Positions 35,069-43,837 of a stretch of 64,000 nucleotides of DNA are shown here, piece after piece. Source of the stretch: Bacillota bacterium (lineage in GTDB: Bacteria > Bacillota > Clostridia > Peptostreptococcales > Natronincolaceae); contig JAEWHG010000077.1 in assembly GCA_023387935.1 (NCBI GenBank), positions 1-64,000 of the forward strand, written 5' to 3'. The number at the start of each line of letters is the position of its first letter. Position 1 is the first letter of the stretch. Under the pieces are notes generated by a model, which was given only the letters and a program-made list of their open reading frames with translations, was not told where the DNA came from and ran no database searches. The position numbers and the translations under genes were made by a program.

Positions 35069-35887
35069 TTGGAAATCTTTATTTTTTTAATCAGTATATT
35101 AATTACAGTGTTAACAATACCATTTATAAAAGAAATGCTACTAAGTGCAAATATAACTAAAAAAAATTATAAAGGAGATATTATTCCTGTAGGAATGGGA
35201 ATAGTTTTTATTCCTGTTAGTATTATGAACAGCTTACTTTTAAGTGTAACTATGGGAAATAATATTAATGACAAAGGAGTATTATTAATTTTTTTAGTAG
35301 GGATTATGACCATGGCTACAATAGGATTAATTGATGATTTGATAGGAAACCGAGATTCAACAGGCTTTAAAGGACATATAAAATCATTATTAAAAGGGAA
35401 ATTAACTACTGGTGGCTTTAAAGCTATAATCGGCGGATTAATTTCCTTGCTAATCGGAAGTCTATTGTCAGCTAATATTGTAGAGATACTAGTTAATGCT
35501 TTAATTATTGCACTATTTACTAATTTGATTAATTTATTAGATTTAAGACCAGGGCGATCATTAAAGGGATTTTTATGCGTTTCCATATTATTTATTATAA
35601 TTGGGCTTCAAAAAGAAATTAGAATTATTTTAATTTCAGTTATAGCATATGTAATTGGTTATTTCCCGCAAGATATAAAGGCTAAAAGTATGATGGGCGA
35701 TGTAGGATCAAATACATTAGGTGTCGTGTTAGGAATTGTTACAGCAATAAGCTTTACTTTAACGTTGAAATATGTAATTTTATTATTGTTAATATTAATT
35801 CATATAGTTGCAGAGAAATATTCAATAACAGAAATAATTAAAAAAAATTCTGTTCTTAATTTTATAGATGAATTAGGTCGTTCTTAA
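35069..35887 (+). CDS. MraY/WecA-like membrane glycosyl-1-phosphate transferase
   Basis: 272 residues from TTG 35069. Polytopic protein with the family motifs GLIDDLIGNRDSTGFKGHIKSLL, FTNLINLLDLRPGRSLKGFL and MGDVGSNTLGVVLG, and KKNYKGDIIPVGMG in the first loop. These enzymes attach a sugar phosphate to undecaprenyl phosphate. It is shorter than MraY (about 320). Together with the preceding GT2 it would start an unidentified lipid-linked glycan. Confidence 0.85.
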   Translation: MEIFIFLISILITVLTIPFIKEMLLSANITKKNYKGDIIPVGMGIVFIPVSIMNSLLLSVTMGNNINDKGVLLIFLVGIMTMATIGLIDDLIGNRDSTGFKGHIKSLLKGKLTTGGFKAIIGGLISLLIGSLLSANIVEILVNALIIALFTNLINLLDLRPGRSLKGFLCVSILFIIIGLQKEIRIILISVIAYVIGYFPQDIKAKSMMGDVGSNTLGVVLGIVTAISFTLTLKYVILLLLILIHIVAEKYSITEIIKKNSVLNFIDELGRS

Positions 35888-35930
35888 TACTTTATGAAAT
35901 AAACAAAGACTCATGGAAAGAGGAGTATAT

Positions 35931-37010
35931 ATGATTAACACAAAACGAGGTAAGGTTATAAAAGTTTTAAAAAACTTTAATGGACGTACTGATATATTAG
36001 TTCATGTTAATAATAGGGATGAAAAAGCAATTAATTATGATTATTTAACAGGATCGATTCATGTAGAAGATGAAGTTATTTTAAATACAACTGCTGTAGA
36101 TTTAAATTTAGGCACAGGAGGATACCATTTCGTTATATGTAATTTAAATAATAATGATAAAATCACAGACAACAAAGGACATATTATGAAGCTTAGATAT
36201 ACTCCATTCCAAATTAAAACCTATGCAGTAGAAGAACAGGAGAGTCCTTATCATAATCTGTTCCATGAGTTTAAATCATTAAACAAAATGCCAGTGATTG
36301 TAGGCACATTACATAGTATGCTGACTCCTATTTCTTCTATCTTAAAATATCTAAAAAAAGATATAAAAATCGCCTTCATTATGACTGATGGAGCAGCTCT
36401 TCCTCTTTATTTAAGTAACACTATATATGAATTGAAGGATAAGAATATTATTGATAAAACCATAACCTTAGGCCATGCCTTTGGTGGGGACTATGAAGTT
36501 GTGAATATATACAATGCATTAATCACTGCAAAAGAAATTGCCAAATGTGATATTGCTATTGTAACCATGGGTCCTGGAATCGTAGGTACAGGTACGCCCT
36601 TTGGATTTACAGGAGTTGAACAAGGGCATATATCTGATGCTGTAAATGATTTAGGAGGAATCTCTATTTCTGTTCCTAGAATTACATTTAAGGATGAAAG
36701 AGAACGACATTATGGACTTAGTCATCATAGCATTACAGTTTTAAGTAGGATCATGAAAAGTAAATCGAATATTCCAATTCCTTTTTTTATAGGAGAAAAA
36801 GAGGAAATTATTGAAAATCAAATAATAGCAAATGATTTAATGAAAAAACATAATATAATTAGGCTTGAAGAAAATGTATTAGGCAAAGCTTTAGAAGAGT
36901 ATGGACTTCAGGTTAAATCTATGGGAAGAGATCTGGAAGATGATTATGACTTTTTTTCTACTTGCGGTGCAGCAGCTATATATGGTATTTCTTTGATAAA
37001 CAATAAATAA
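35931..37010 (+). CDS. DUF3866 family protein
   Basis: 359 residues from ATG 35931, 7 bases after AAAGAGGAG. Matches the conserved DUF3866 family of Gram-positive bacteria: N-terminal barrel (TKRGKVIKVLKNFNGRTDILV, YLTGSIHVEDEVILNTTAVDLNLGTGGYHFV), then an alpha/beta part with MTDGAALPLYLSN, TMGPGIVGTGTPFGFTGVEQGH and RHYGLSHHSITVL. Cytosolic, no known function. Its place between the steAB module and nudF is conserved in relatives as far as I recall. Confidence 0.85.
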   Translation: MINTKRGKVIKVLKNFNGRTDILVHVNNRDEKAINYDYLTGSIHVEDEVILNTTAVDLNLGTGGYHFVICNLNNNDKITDNKGHIMKLRYTPFQIKTYAVEEQESPYHNLFHEFKSLNKMPVIVGTLHSMLTPISSILKYLKKDIKIAFIMTDGAALPLYLSNTIYELKDKNIIDKTITLGHAFGGDYEVVNIYNALITAKEIAKCDIAIVTMGPGIVGTGTPFGFTGVEQGHISDAVNDLGGISISVPRITFKDERERHYGLSHHSITVLSRIMKSKSNIPIPFFIGEKEEIIENQIIANDLMKKHNIIRLEENVLGKALEEYGLQVKSMGRDLEDDYDFFSTCGAAAIYGISLINNK

Positions 37011-37020
37011 TTCTTATAAT
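36993..37020 (+). promoter_or_regulatory. Promoter of nudF within the end of the DUF3866 gene
   Basis: TTGATA (36993-36998), 16 bases, TATAAT (37015-37020). The transcript would start near 37027 and carry a leader of about 110 bases containing the hairpin at 37064-37106. Confidence 0.65.
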
Positions 37021-37059
37021 ATATATCTAGAGTTTAAAATGTCTTATTGTGGCTACAAC

Positions 37060-37120
37060 AAGGTTTCCGGGACCCATCAGCAATCTTTGATTACGTAAAT
37101 GGGTGGAATTCTTATTTTAT
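37060..37120 (+). ncRNA. Structured leader element, copy A (also at 48477-48538)
   Basis: Outer stem TTCC (37065-37068) with GGAA (37105-37108), 3-base bulge GGG, inner stem ACCCAT with ATGGGT, and a loop with TCTTTGATT, followed by TTCTTATTTTATTT. Copy B has CCCC with GGGG in the same place of the outer stem, a compensatory change. It lies between the nudF promoter and its ribosome site, so it may be an attenuator. It matches no riboswitch class I know. Confidence 0.55.
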
Positions 37121-37135
37121 TTAGGAGGAAATAAT

Positions 37136-37672
37136 ATGACTTTTGAAGAAAAAACTATGAAGTGTGAAAGAATTTATGAAGGAAGAATTATTAATGTAAG
37201 AGTTGACACCGTAGAATTACCAAACAAAAAATATTCTAAAAGGGAAATCGTAGAACATCCTGGCGCAGTAGGAATAATTGCAATAACAGAGGATAATAAA
37301 ATTATGTTCGTTAAACAATTTCGTAAACCTGTAGAAGAAGTTTTACTCGAAATACCAGCAGGAAAATTAGAACCTATGGAAAGACCTGATAAATGTGCTA
37401 TTAGAGAGCTGGAGGAAGAAACGGGATTTACTACAGATAGAGTGGAAAAAATTCTAGAATTTTATACAACACCAGGATTTTCAAATGAAATACTACATAT
37501 TTATTTAGCTGAAAATCTAAAAGAAGGAAATATTAATCCTGATGAGGATGAAAATATTGAGACGATTCAATTGTCCATTGAAGACGCTTTAAATAAAATA
37601 AAAACAGGTGAGATAAAAGATGCTAAAACTATAATTGGCGTTCTTACTTACGTTAATTTAAAACATAAATAA
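37136..37672 (+). CDS. nudF: ADP-ribose pyrophosphatase, Nudix family
   Basis: 178 residues from ATG 37136, 7 bases after TTAGGAGGAA. The Nudix box is complete: GKLEPMERPDKCAIRELEEE followed by TGF, with GAVGIIAITEDNKIMFVKQFRKP before and ETIQLSIEDALN after. Hydrolyses ADP-ribose to AMP and ribose-5-phosphate. Companion of spoIIM and xerD as in Bacillus. Probably expressed from its own promoter inside the preceding gene. Confidence 0.94.
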   Translation: MTFEEKTMKCERIYEGRIINVRVDTVELPNKKYSKREIVEHPGAVGIIAITEDNKIMFVKQFRKPVEEVLLEIPAGKLEPMERPDKCAIRELEEETGFTTDRVEKILEFYTTPGFSNEILHIYLAENLKEGNINPDEDENIETIQLSIEDALNKIKTGEIKDAKTIIGVLTYVNLKHK

Positions 37673-37798
37673 TATAAATATAATAAGAATTCTTATATAT
37701 TATTAGATTTTCAAAGTTTAATATATGGACAAGATAGGCATAAAAACTCTTCAGTGAGCATAATCTGTATAGAATATACTGAAGAAAGGAAGGTGTTT

Positions 37799-38431
37799 AT
37801 GCCTAAGTCTGTTCTAAATTTAATCAAAACACATATAAAAAATAATATTATTATTTATTTTATTGTATTATTGTGCTTTCTTATAGGCATATCTGTTGGC
37901 GGATTCACTGTAAAAGTTGTTAGCCTAAGTCATAAGCAAGAGTTAGTTGCTTATTTAAAGGGATTTTTCCAGCTCTTTCATACTGAAAATTTAAATAATT
38001 TCGATATATTTTATCAATCAATAATTAATAATATGCAGTTGTTAAGTTTAAACTGGATATTAGGTATATTGATAATAGGTATTCCTGGAATAATTTTCAT
38101 TATAAGCTTTAAAGGCTTTGTAATTGGTTTCACTGTAGGTTTATTAGTGGAGCAATTTAGATTTAAAGGAGCATTGATATTCTTATTAGGTGTATTACCT
38201 CAGAATTTGATTATTATTCCTGTTTTCCTTGGTGCGGCTGTTGTTTCTCTATCGTTCACTTTAATGCTAATTAGAAATAAATTGAGTAAATCGAATGAAA
38301 TGAATTTTCAAAGACAATTTTTAAAATATACCATGGTATATTTATTATTTGCTGGATTAATTTTAATATCTGTATCTATTGAATCTTTCATATCTCCAAT
38401 ATTTATAAAGATGATCACTGTATATATATAA
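37799..38431 (+). CDS. spoIIM: Stage II sporulation protein M
   Basis: 210 residues from ATG 37799, 7 bases after GAAAGGAAGG. Five membrane helices; family phrases LLCFLIGISVGGFTV, NWILGILIIGIPGIIFIISFKGFVIGF and FLLGVLPQNLIIIPVFL. SpoIIM forms with SpoIID and SpoIIP the peptidoglycan-remodelling complex that drives engulfment. The 126 bases before it hold no gene. Confidence 0.94.
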   Translation: MPKSVLNLIKTHIKNNIIIYFIVLLCFLIGISVGGFTVKVVSLSHKQELVAYLKGFFQLFHTENLNNFDIFYQSIINNMQLLSLNWILGILIIGIPGIIFIISFKGFVIGFTVGLLVEQFRFKGALIFLLGVLPQNLIIIPVFLGAAVVSLSFTLMLIRNKLSKSNEMNFQRQFLKYTMVYLLFAGLILISVSIESFISPIFIKMITVYI

Positions 38432-38536
38432 AATTATATATAGAATAATAAAAAAATTTGCAGGAATTCTATATATTTTGTTGAATAAATGTAGTATATA
38501 TACAATACCATGCTGTAAATAAAGGGAGTTATTAAG

Positions 38537-39421
38537 ATGAACCAGTTAATATCTAGCTTTACTGTTTATTTAGATCAAGAAAAAAAAGTGTCGAAAAATA
38601 CATTAGAATCTTATAAACGTGATATAACTCAATATTTAACATACCTTACACATATAGAGATTCAAAATGTTTTTTTAACTAATAAGACTACTGTAATTAC
38701 GTATTTGCTATATTTACAGAAAAACGGTAAGTCAACTGCTACAATTTCTAGAAGTTTAGCATCTATAAGAAGTTTCTATAAATTTTTATTGCTAAATAAA
38801 TTAATTGAGAGTGATCCTACTAACAATTTAGAAACACCTAAAACAGAAAGACAAATACCGAATACTTTAACCTTACAAGAAGTTGACCTATTATTAGCAC
38901 AGCCTTTAGAAAATACAAACAAGGGGTCTAGAGATAAGGCTATGCTTGAGCTATTATATGCAACTGGGATAAGGGTTACGGAGTTAATTTCATTAACTAT
39001 AGAAGATATTAACTTAGATTTAGGCTTCATTAGATGTAAAAATGGATCGAAGGAAAGAGTTGTCCCAATTGGATCTATTGCAATGGATTCTTTATCTAAA
39101 TATATAAATCAACACAGATCAACCTTTATAAAAAACAAAAATGAGCAATCTCTTTTTTTAAATTATTATGGTACTGCTTTAACAAGACAGGGCTTTTGGA
39201 AGATTATTAAGTCCTATACAGAACAAGCTAAAATAGGAAAAATCATTACACCTAACACATTGAGACATTCTTTTGCGACTCATTTAATACAAAATGGTGC
39301 AGATTTAAGGTCTGTTCAAGAAATGCTAGGACATTCGGATATATCAACAACACAGATATATACATATGTAATGAAAAATAGAATAAAAGAAGTTTATAAT
39401 AAAACGCATCCTAGGGCCTGA
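38537..39421 (+). CDS. xerD: Site-specific tyrosine recombinase XerD
   Basis: 294 residues, standard length. N-terminal SAM-like domain (FTVYLDQEKKVSKNTLESYKRDI) and catalytic domain with Arg in YATGIRVTELISL, Lys in KNGSKERVVPIG, HTLRHSFATHLIQNGADLR, LGHSDISTTQIYTYV. With XerC-type partner it resolves chromosome dimers at dif. Located before deoB as in Bacillus. Confidence 0.96.
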   Translation: MNQLISSFTVYLDQEKKVSKNTLESYKRDITQYLTYLTHIEIQNVFLTNKTTVITYLLYLQKNGKSTATISRSLASIRSFYKFLLLNKLIESDPTNNLETPKTERQIPNTLTLQEVDLLLAQPLENTNKGSRDKAMLELLYATGIRVTELISLTIEDINLDLGFIRCKNGSKERVVPIGSIAMDSLSKYINQHRSTFIKNKNEQSLFLNYYGTALTRQGFWKIIKSYTEQAKIGKIITPNTLRHSFATHLIQNGADLRSVQEMLGHSDISTTQIYTYVMKNRIKEVYNKTHPRA

Positions 39422-39494
39422 ATACAGGTCCTATTTTAACTAATTGTAAAATAAATATAATACAATAAATAATTTTTAAAACTGTTTCGAGGGG

Positions 39495-39531
39495 TATAAT
39501 ACTAAAATATACACTATAATTTTATAGTGTA
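39495..39531 (+). promoter_or_regulatory. deoB promoter -10 and overlapping operator-like palindrome
   Basis: TATAAT (39495-39500) with a weak -35. TACACTATA (39510-39518) and TATAGTGTA (39523-39531) form a perfect inverted repeat with a 4-base centre, starting about where transcription would begin. It is a good candidate for a repressor site controlling the nucleoside operon. Confidence 0.55.
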
Positions 39532-39556
39532 AATACATTGTATAGGAGGCATTTTT

Positions 39557-40729
39557 ATGATTGATAGAGTAATTTTATTTATAATGGATAGTGTAGGTAT
39601 AGGCGCTTTACCTGATGCAGAAAATTTTGGAGATGTAGGTGCAAATACATTAGGTAATATTGCAATAAACGAAAAAGGTATTCATCTACCTAATCTACAG
39701 AGACTTGGGTTAGGAAACATTGATCATATTGTTGGTATAGAGCCAATAGAATCTCCAATTGGAGCATTTGGTAGATCATTGGAGGTTTCGAATGGTAAAG
39801 ATACTACTACAGGTCATTGGGAAATAGCAGGGCTACATTTAACGGAGCCTTTTAAAACTTTCCCTAAAGGCTTTCCACAAGATGTAATAGAGGCTATAGA
39901 AAGTAAAATTGGCAGAAAAGTATTAGGAAACAAGCCTGCATCTGGTACAACAATACTCGATGAACTTGGAGAAGAACATATGAAGACAGGATATCCAATT
40001 GTTTATACTTCTGCTGATAGTGTACTTCAAATTGCTGCCCATGAAGAGATTATTCCTTTGGAAGAGCTATATAATATGTGCAAAATTGCTAGAGATATTA
40101 TGATGGGTGATAATGCGGTTGCTAGAATAATTGCAAGACCATTTATAGGCAATCCAGGTAATTATATACGAACCTCCAATAGAAGAGATTTTTCATTAGA
40201 TCCTTCAGGAGAAACAGTATTAGATATTTGCAAAGAAGAAGGATTGGATGTTATAGCAGTAGGAAAAATTGAAGACATTTATAATGGAAAAGGTATAACA
40301 GAGGCTGTACATACAATTGATAATATGGATGGAATTGATCAGACAATAGAATATATTAAAAAACAAAATAGAGGGATAATCTTCACAAATTTAGTTGATT
40401 TTGATTCCAAATATGGACACAGAAGAGATCCAAAAGGATATAAAGAAGCCTTAGAAGAGTTCGATATGAGGATCCCTGAAATACTAGATAGTATGAATGA
40501 TGATGATATCATAATTTTTACAGCAGATCATGGAAACGATCCAACCTATGAAGGTAGTGACCATACAAGGGAGTATATTCCAATATTAATCTATGGAAAG
40601 AAAATTAGAGAAAATATCAACTTAGGAACTAGAAAATCATTTGCGGATATTGCTGCAACTATTTCCGACATATTAGGAGTAAGATCCACAGGCAAGGGTG
40701 AAAGTTTCAAAAATATAATTATTAAATAA
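39557..40729 (+). CDS. deoB: Phosphopentomutase
   Basis: 390 residues of the alkaline-phosphatase-like fold. Metal ligands and phospho-Thr region: VILFIMDSVGIGALPDA at the start, GKDTTTGHWEIAG with the phosphorylated Thr, FTNLVDFDSKYGHRRDP and IIFTADHGNDPTYEGSDHTRE. Interconverts (deoxy)ribose-1- and -5-phosphate, linking the nucleoside phosphorylases downstream to the pentose phosphate pathway. AGGAGG site before ATG. First gene of a four-gene operon. Confidence 0.97.
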   Translation: MIDRVILFIMDSVGIGALPDAENFGDVGANTLGNIAINEKGIHLPNLQRLGLGNIDHIVGIEPIESPIGAFGRSLEVSNGKDTTTGHWEIAGLHLTEPFKTFPKGFPQDVIEAIESKIGRKVLGNKPASGTTILDELGEEHMKTGYPIVYTSADSVLQIAAHEEIIPLEELYNMCKIARDIMMGDNAVARIIARPFIGNPGNYIRTSNRRDFSLDPSGETVLDICKEEGLDVIAVGKIEDIYNGKGITEAVHTIDNMDGIDQTIEYIKKQNRGIIFTNLVDFDSKYGHRRDPKGYKEALEEFDMRIPEILDSMNDDDIIIFTADHGNDPTYEGSDHTREYIPILIYGKKIRENINLGTRKSFADIAATISDILGVRSTGKGESFKNIIIK

Positions 40730-40751
40730 TATTTTATTAGGGGTGTTGTAT

Positions 40752-41573
40752 ATGAAGAAATATTCTGAGAAAGTTCTAGAAGCTAAAACTTATTTGGAAA
40801 GTAAAATAAACACTAAACCTACGATTGGTTTAATACTAGGATCAGGACTAGGCGTGCTAGCAGATGAAATTAAAAATCCATATATTATTCCTTATGATGA
40901 TATACCTAGCTTCCCTATATCAACAGTAGAGGGTCATGCAGGAGAACTAGTTATCGGAGAACTTATGGGAAAACAAGTCATTGCTCTAAAGGGACGTTTT
41001 CATTATTATGAAGGCTACAGCATGGACAAGGTTACCTTTCCAGTGAGGGTAATGAAAGCTATAGGTGTAGATAAAATAATAGTTACGAATGCAGCTGGTG
41101 GCGTTAATAAGACTTTTACTCCAGGTGATTTAATGATAATTGAGGATCATATTAATTTTGGGTTTGACAATCCACTAATTGGTCCTAATGATAATAAACT
41201 AGGTGTACGTTTTCCAGACATGTCTAGTGCATACAATAAAGAATTAATACATGTTGCAAAATCAGTTGCTAAAGAAAATAATATTGATATAAAAACTGGC
41301 GTATATGCTTTTCTAACAGGCCCTACCTATGAAACACCTGCTGAAGTACGAATGATGAGTATTTTAGGAGCTGATGCTGTGGGAATGTCTACAGTACCTG
41401 AAGTAATAGCAGCTGTTCATGGAGGTATGGATGTTTTAGGTATTTCTTGTATTACAAATATGGCTTCCGGTATTTTAGATCAGCCTTTAAGTCATGATGA
41501 GGTTATTGAAACGACTCAAAAAGTAAAAGAAAAATTTGTTGCATACATAGAAGGAATACTAAAAGATATCTAA
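40752..41573 (+). CDS. punA: Purine nucleoside phosphorylase, 6-oxopurine type
   Basis: 273 residues from ATG 40752, about 6 bases after AGGGGTG. Trimeric PNP family: GLILGSGLGVLAD, STVEGHAGELVIG, KGRFHYYEGY, VTNAAGGVN and GADAVGMSTVPEV. The base-contact residues equivalent to human Glu201 and Asn243 are present as Glu194 (GPTYETPAE) and Asn236 (CITNMA), so inosine and guanosine are the likely substrates. Directly followed by a paralogue that lacks both residues. Confidence 0.93.
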   Translation: MKKYSEKVLEAKTYLESKINTKPTIGLILGSGLGVLADEIKNPYIIPYDDIPSFPISTVEGHAGELVIGELMGKQVIALKGRFHYYEGYSMDKVTFPVRVMKAIGVDKIIVTNAAGGVNKTFTPGDLMIIEDHINFGFDNPLIGPNDNKLGVRFPDMSSAYNKELIHVAKSVAKENNIDIKTGVYAFLTGPTYETPAEVRMMSILGADAVGMSTVPEVIAAVHGGMDVLGISCITNMASGILDQPLSHDEVIETTQKVKEKFVAYIEGILKDI

Positions 41574-41586
41574 GGGAGAGATGATT

Positions 41587-42414
41587 ATGGAAAATTTATT
41601 AAGTAAGCTTGAAAATACAAAACAATATTTATTAAATATAATAGAAGAAAAGCCTACAATCGGATTAATATTAGGTTCAGGATTAGGAACATTAGCTGAC
41701 GAAATAGAAAATCCAATTATTATTGATTATAAAGATATCCCAAACTTTCCTGTTTCAACAGTGGAAGGTCATGCTGGCCAATTAGTAATTGGAAAACTAA
41801 TGGGTAAGCAGGTTATTGCAATGAAGGGTAGATTTCACTACTATGAAGGGTACCCTATGCAAGAGGTAACTTTCCCAGTAAGGGTTATGAAAGCCATCGG
41901 TGTAGAGTTATTATTAGTAACAAATGCATGCGGTGGGCTAAATCCAGAGCTTTACCCAGGAGCACTAATGATTATTAATGATCATATTAATATGACAGGC
42001 AACAATCCATTAATCGGTCCAAATTATCCAGAATTAGGACCAAGATTCCCTGATATGTCAAGTGCATACGATAAAGAATTAATTAAGTTCGTACATAAAG
42101 TTGGTAAAAAAATTGATATTAATACTCATGAAGGGGTTTATGTGTCTATAAGCGGACCTACTTATTCTTCAAAGGCTGAATCAAAGATGTTTCAGATAAT
42201 GGGAGCTGATACAATAGGGATGTCTACAGTTCCAGAAGTTATAGTTGCTAAGCATAGCGGAATGAAGGTTATCGGAATATCCTGTGTAACTGATATGGCT
42301 ATTTTAGAAGGATCTCATAGTATAAGTCACGAAGAGGTAATGGAGGTTGCAAATAGAACTAGGCCTAAATTTATTAAATTAGTTAAAGAAGTTATTAAAG
42401 AGGTGACTTTTTAA
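41587..42414 (+). CDS. Purine nucleoside phosphorylase paralogue with altered base site
   Basis: 275 residues from ATG 41587; an ATG at 41581 abuts the ribosome site AAGGGAGAG. It aligns with the preceding gene without gaps over the first 236 residues, yet Glu194 is replaced by Ser (GPTYSSKAES) and Asn236 by Asp (CVTDMA). SSxAES and TD are the pattern of methylthioadenosine phosphorylases and similar 6-aminopurine enzymes; the second Asp of MTAP (TDYD) is absent. Inference: it handles adenosine-type or another nucleoside. A tandem duplicate that has diverged in specificity. Confidence 0.88.
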   Translation: MENLLSKLENTKQYLLNIIEEKPTIGLILGSGLGTLADEIENPIIIDYKDIPNFPVSTVEGHAGQLVIGKLMGKQVIAMKGRFHYYEGYPMQEVTFPVRVMKAIGVELLLVTNACGGLNPELYPGALMIINDHINMTGNNPLIGPNYPELGPRFPDMSSAYDKELIKFVHKVGKKIDINTHEGVYVSISGPTYSSKAESKMFQIMGADTIGMSTVPEVIVAKHSGMKVIGISCVTDMAILEGSHSISHEEVMEVANRTRPKFIKLVKEVIKEVTF

Positions 42415-43739
42415 TGAGGATGTATGATTTAATATTGAAAAAGCGTAATGGTGGTATTTTAACTAAGGAAGAGATCAATTACTTTATCAAAGGATATACA
42501 AATGGAACTATTCCTGACTATCAGGTAGCATCCTTACTTATGGCTATTTATTTTCAAAAAATGAATGAAAGCGAAACAGCCCATTTGACAGAAGCCATGG
42601 TGAATTCTGGAGATGTTATTGACTTAAGTGCTATAGCTGGAATTAAGGTAGATAAACATAGTACTGGTGGAGTGGGAGATAAAACAACGATTGCTTTAGC
42701 TCCTATAATTGCTGCTTGCGGTGTACCAGTGGCTAAAATGTCCGGTAGAGGTTTAGGGCATACTGGAGGAACCCTGGATAAATTAGAATCTATTCCAGGA
42801 TTCAATGTGAATATGACTATCGATCAATTTATAAATAATGTTAATCATTTAAAAATTGCAGTGGCTGGGCAAACTGCCGATTTAGCACCTGCAGATAAAA
42901 AAATATATGCACTTAGAGATGTTACTGCTACGGTAGATAATCTTTCATTAGTTGCAAGTAGCGTAATGTGTAAAAAACTTGCATCTGGAGCAGATGCTAT
43001 AGTATTAGATGTAAAAGCTGGTAGCGGCGCATTTATGAAAAATATAGATGATGCATTTGAATTAGCTCAAGAAATGGTTAATATTGGAAATAATGTAGGG
43101 CGTAACACTATTGCTTTAGTAACAAATATGAATGAACCTTTAGGGAATGCAGTTGGAAATGTTTTAGAAGTGAAAGAAGCCATCGAAACTTTAAAAGGTG
43201 GAGGTCCAAAAGATTTTAAAGAGTTATGTATAACCTTAGCTTCTTATATGCTTTTGTTAGCTGGGGATGTAAGCTCTATAGAAGATGGAAGAAAAAAAGT
43301 GGAGAATGTTATATCTACAGGTAAAGCATTTGATGTATTTAAAATCTTCGTTAAAGAACAGGGTGGAGATGTTAACTATATAGAAAATATAAGCTTATTA
43401 CAGCAGTCTAAAGGAATTTATGAGTTAAAGGCTGAGAGTGCAGGTTATATAAATAAAATACAGGCAGAAGAAGTTGGATTAAGTGCATTATTATTAGGTG
43501 CCGGTAGAGAAACTAAAGATAGCAAGATAGATTTATCTGTTGGAATTGTATTAAATAAAAAGGTGGGCGATTATGTTAATGTAGGAGAAACTTTAGCATA
43601 CATTCACTATAATGATGATGATAAAAAAGAAAATGCAGTTAAAAAATTAAAATCTGCATATTTAATTAATGAAATAAATGAGCCAAAGCTGCCATTAATA
43701 TTTGGTATAGTTACTAAAGAAGGAATAAAGAGGTTGTAA
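42414..43739 (+). CDS. pdp: Pyrimidine-nucleoside phosphorylase
   Basis: 441 residues, starting within the TAATG overlap of the previous stop. Signature VDKHSTGGVGDKTTIALAPIIAACGVPVAKMSGRG is split here as two phrases, with LGHTGGTLDKLESIPGFN and the substrate residues in ASSVMCKKLASGADAIVLDVKAGSGAFMK. Cleaves uridine, thymidine and deoxyuridine with phosphate. Ends the deoB-pnp-pnp-pdp operon; a terminator overlaps its last codons. Confidence 0.96.
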   Translation: MRMYDLILKKRNGGILTKEEINYFIKGYTNGTIPDYQVASLLMAIYFQKMNESETAHLTEAMVNSGDVIDLSAIAGIKVDKHSTGGVGDKTTIALAPIIAACGVPVAKMSGRGLGHTGGTLDKLESIPGFNVNMTIDQFINNVNHLKIAVAGQTADLAPADKKIYALRDVTATVDNLSLVASSVMCKKLASGADAIVLDVKAGSGAFMKNIDDAFELAQEMVNIGNNVGRNTIALVTNMNEPLGNAVGNVLEVKEAIETLKGGGPKDFKELCITLASYMLLLAGDVSSIEDGRKKVENVISTGKAFDVFKIFVKEQGGDVNYIENISLLQQSKGIYELKAESAGYINKIQAEEVGLSALLLGAGRETKDSKIDLSVGIVLNKKVGDYVNVGETLAYIHYNDDDKKENAVKKLKSAYLINEINEPKLPLIFGIVTKEGIKRL

Positions 43740-43763
43740 AACTACCTCTTTATTCCTTTTTTA
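43721..43763 (+). terminator. Terminator of the nucleoside operon
   Basis: GGAATAAAGAGGT (43722-43734) pairs with ACCTCTTTATTCC (43744-43756), then TTTTTTATT. The left arm lies in the end of pdp. Confidence 0.9.
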
Positions 43764-43837
43764 TTGATCTCCTTATTGCATAACAAAATAGTTAGCTGGA
43801 TAACCTAAGATTAAATAGTTAATAAGGAGGATACTAA

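Noticed and set aside
37095..37115. GGGTGG followed by a T-rich stretch, resembling the T-box antiterminator
   Set aside because: The T-box core AGGGTGGNACCGCG is not continued (GGGTGGAATTC), and there is no specifier or AG-bulge domain; the downstream gene is not amino-acid related.
37027..37135. ykkC-type riboswitch suspected because some subclasses precede Nudix genes
   Set aside because: None of the conserved ykkC core sequences are present.
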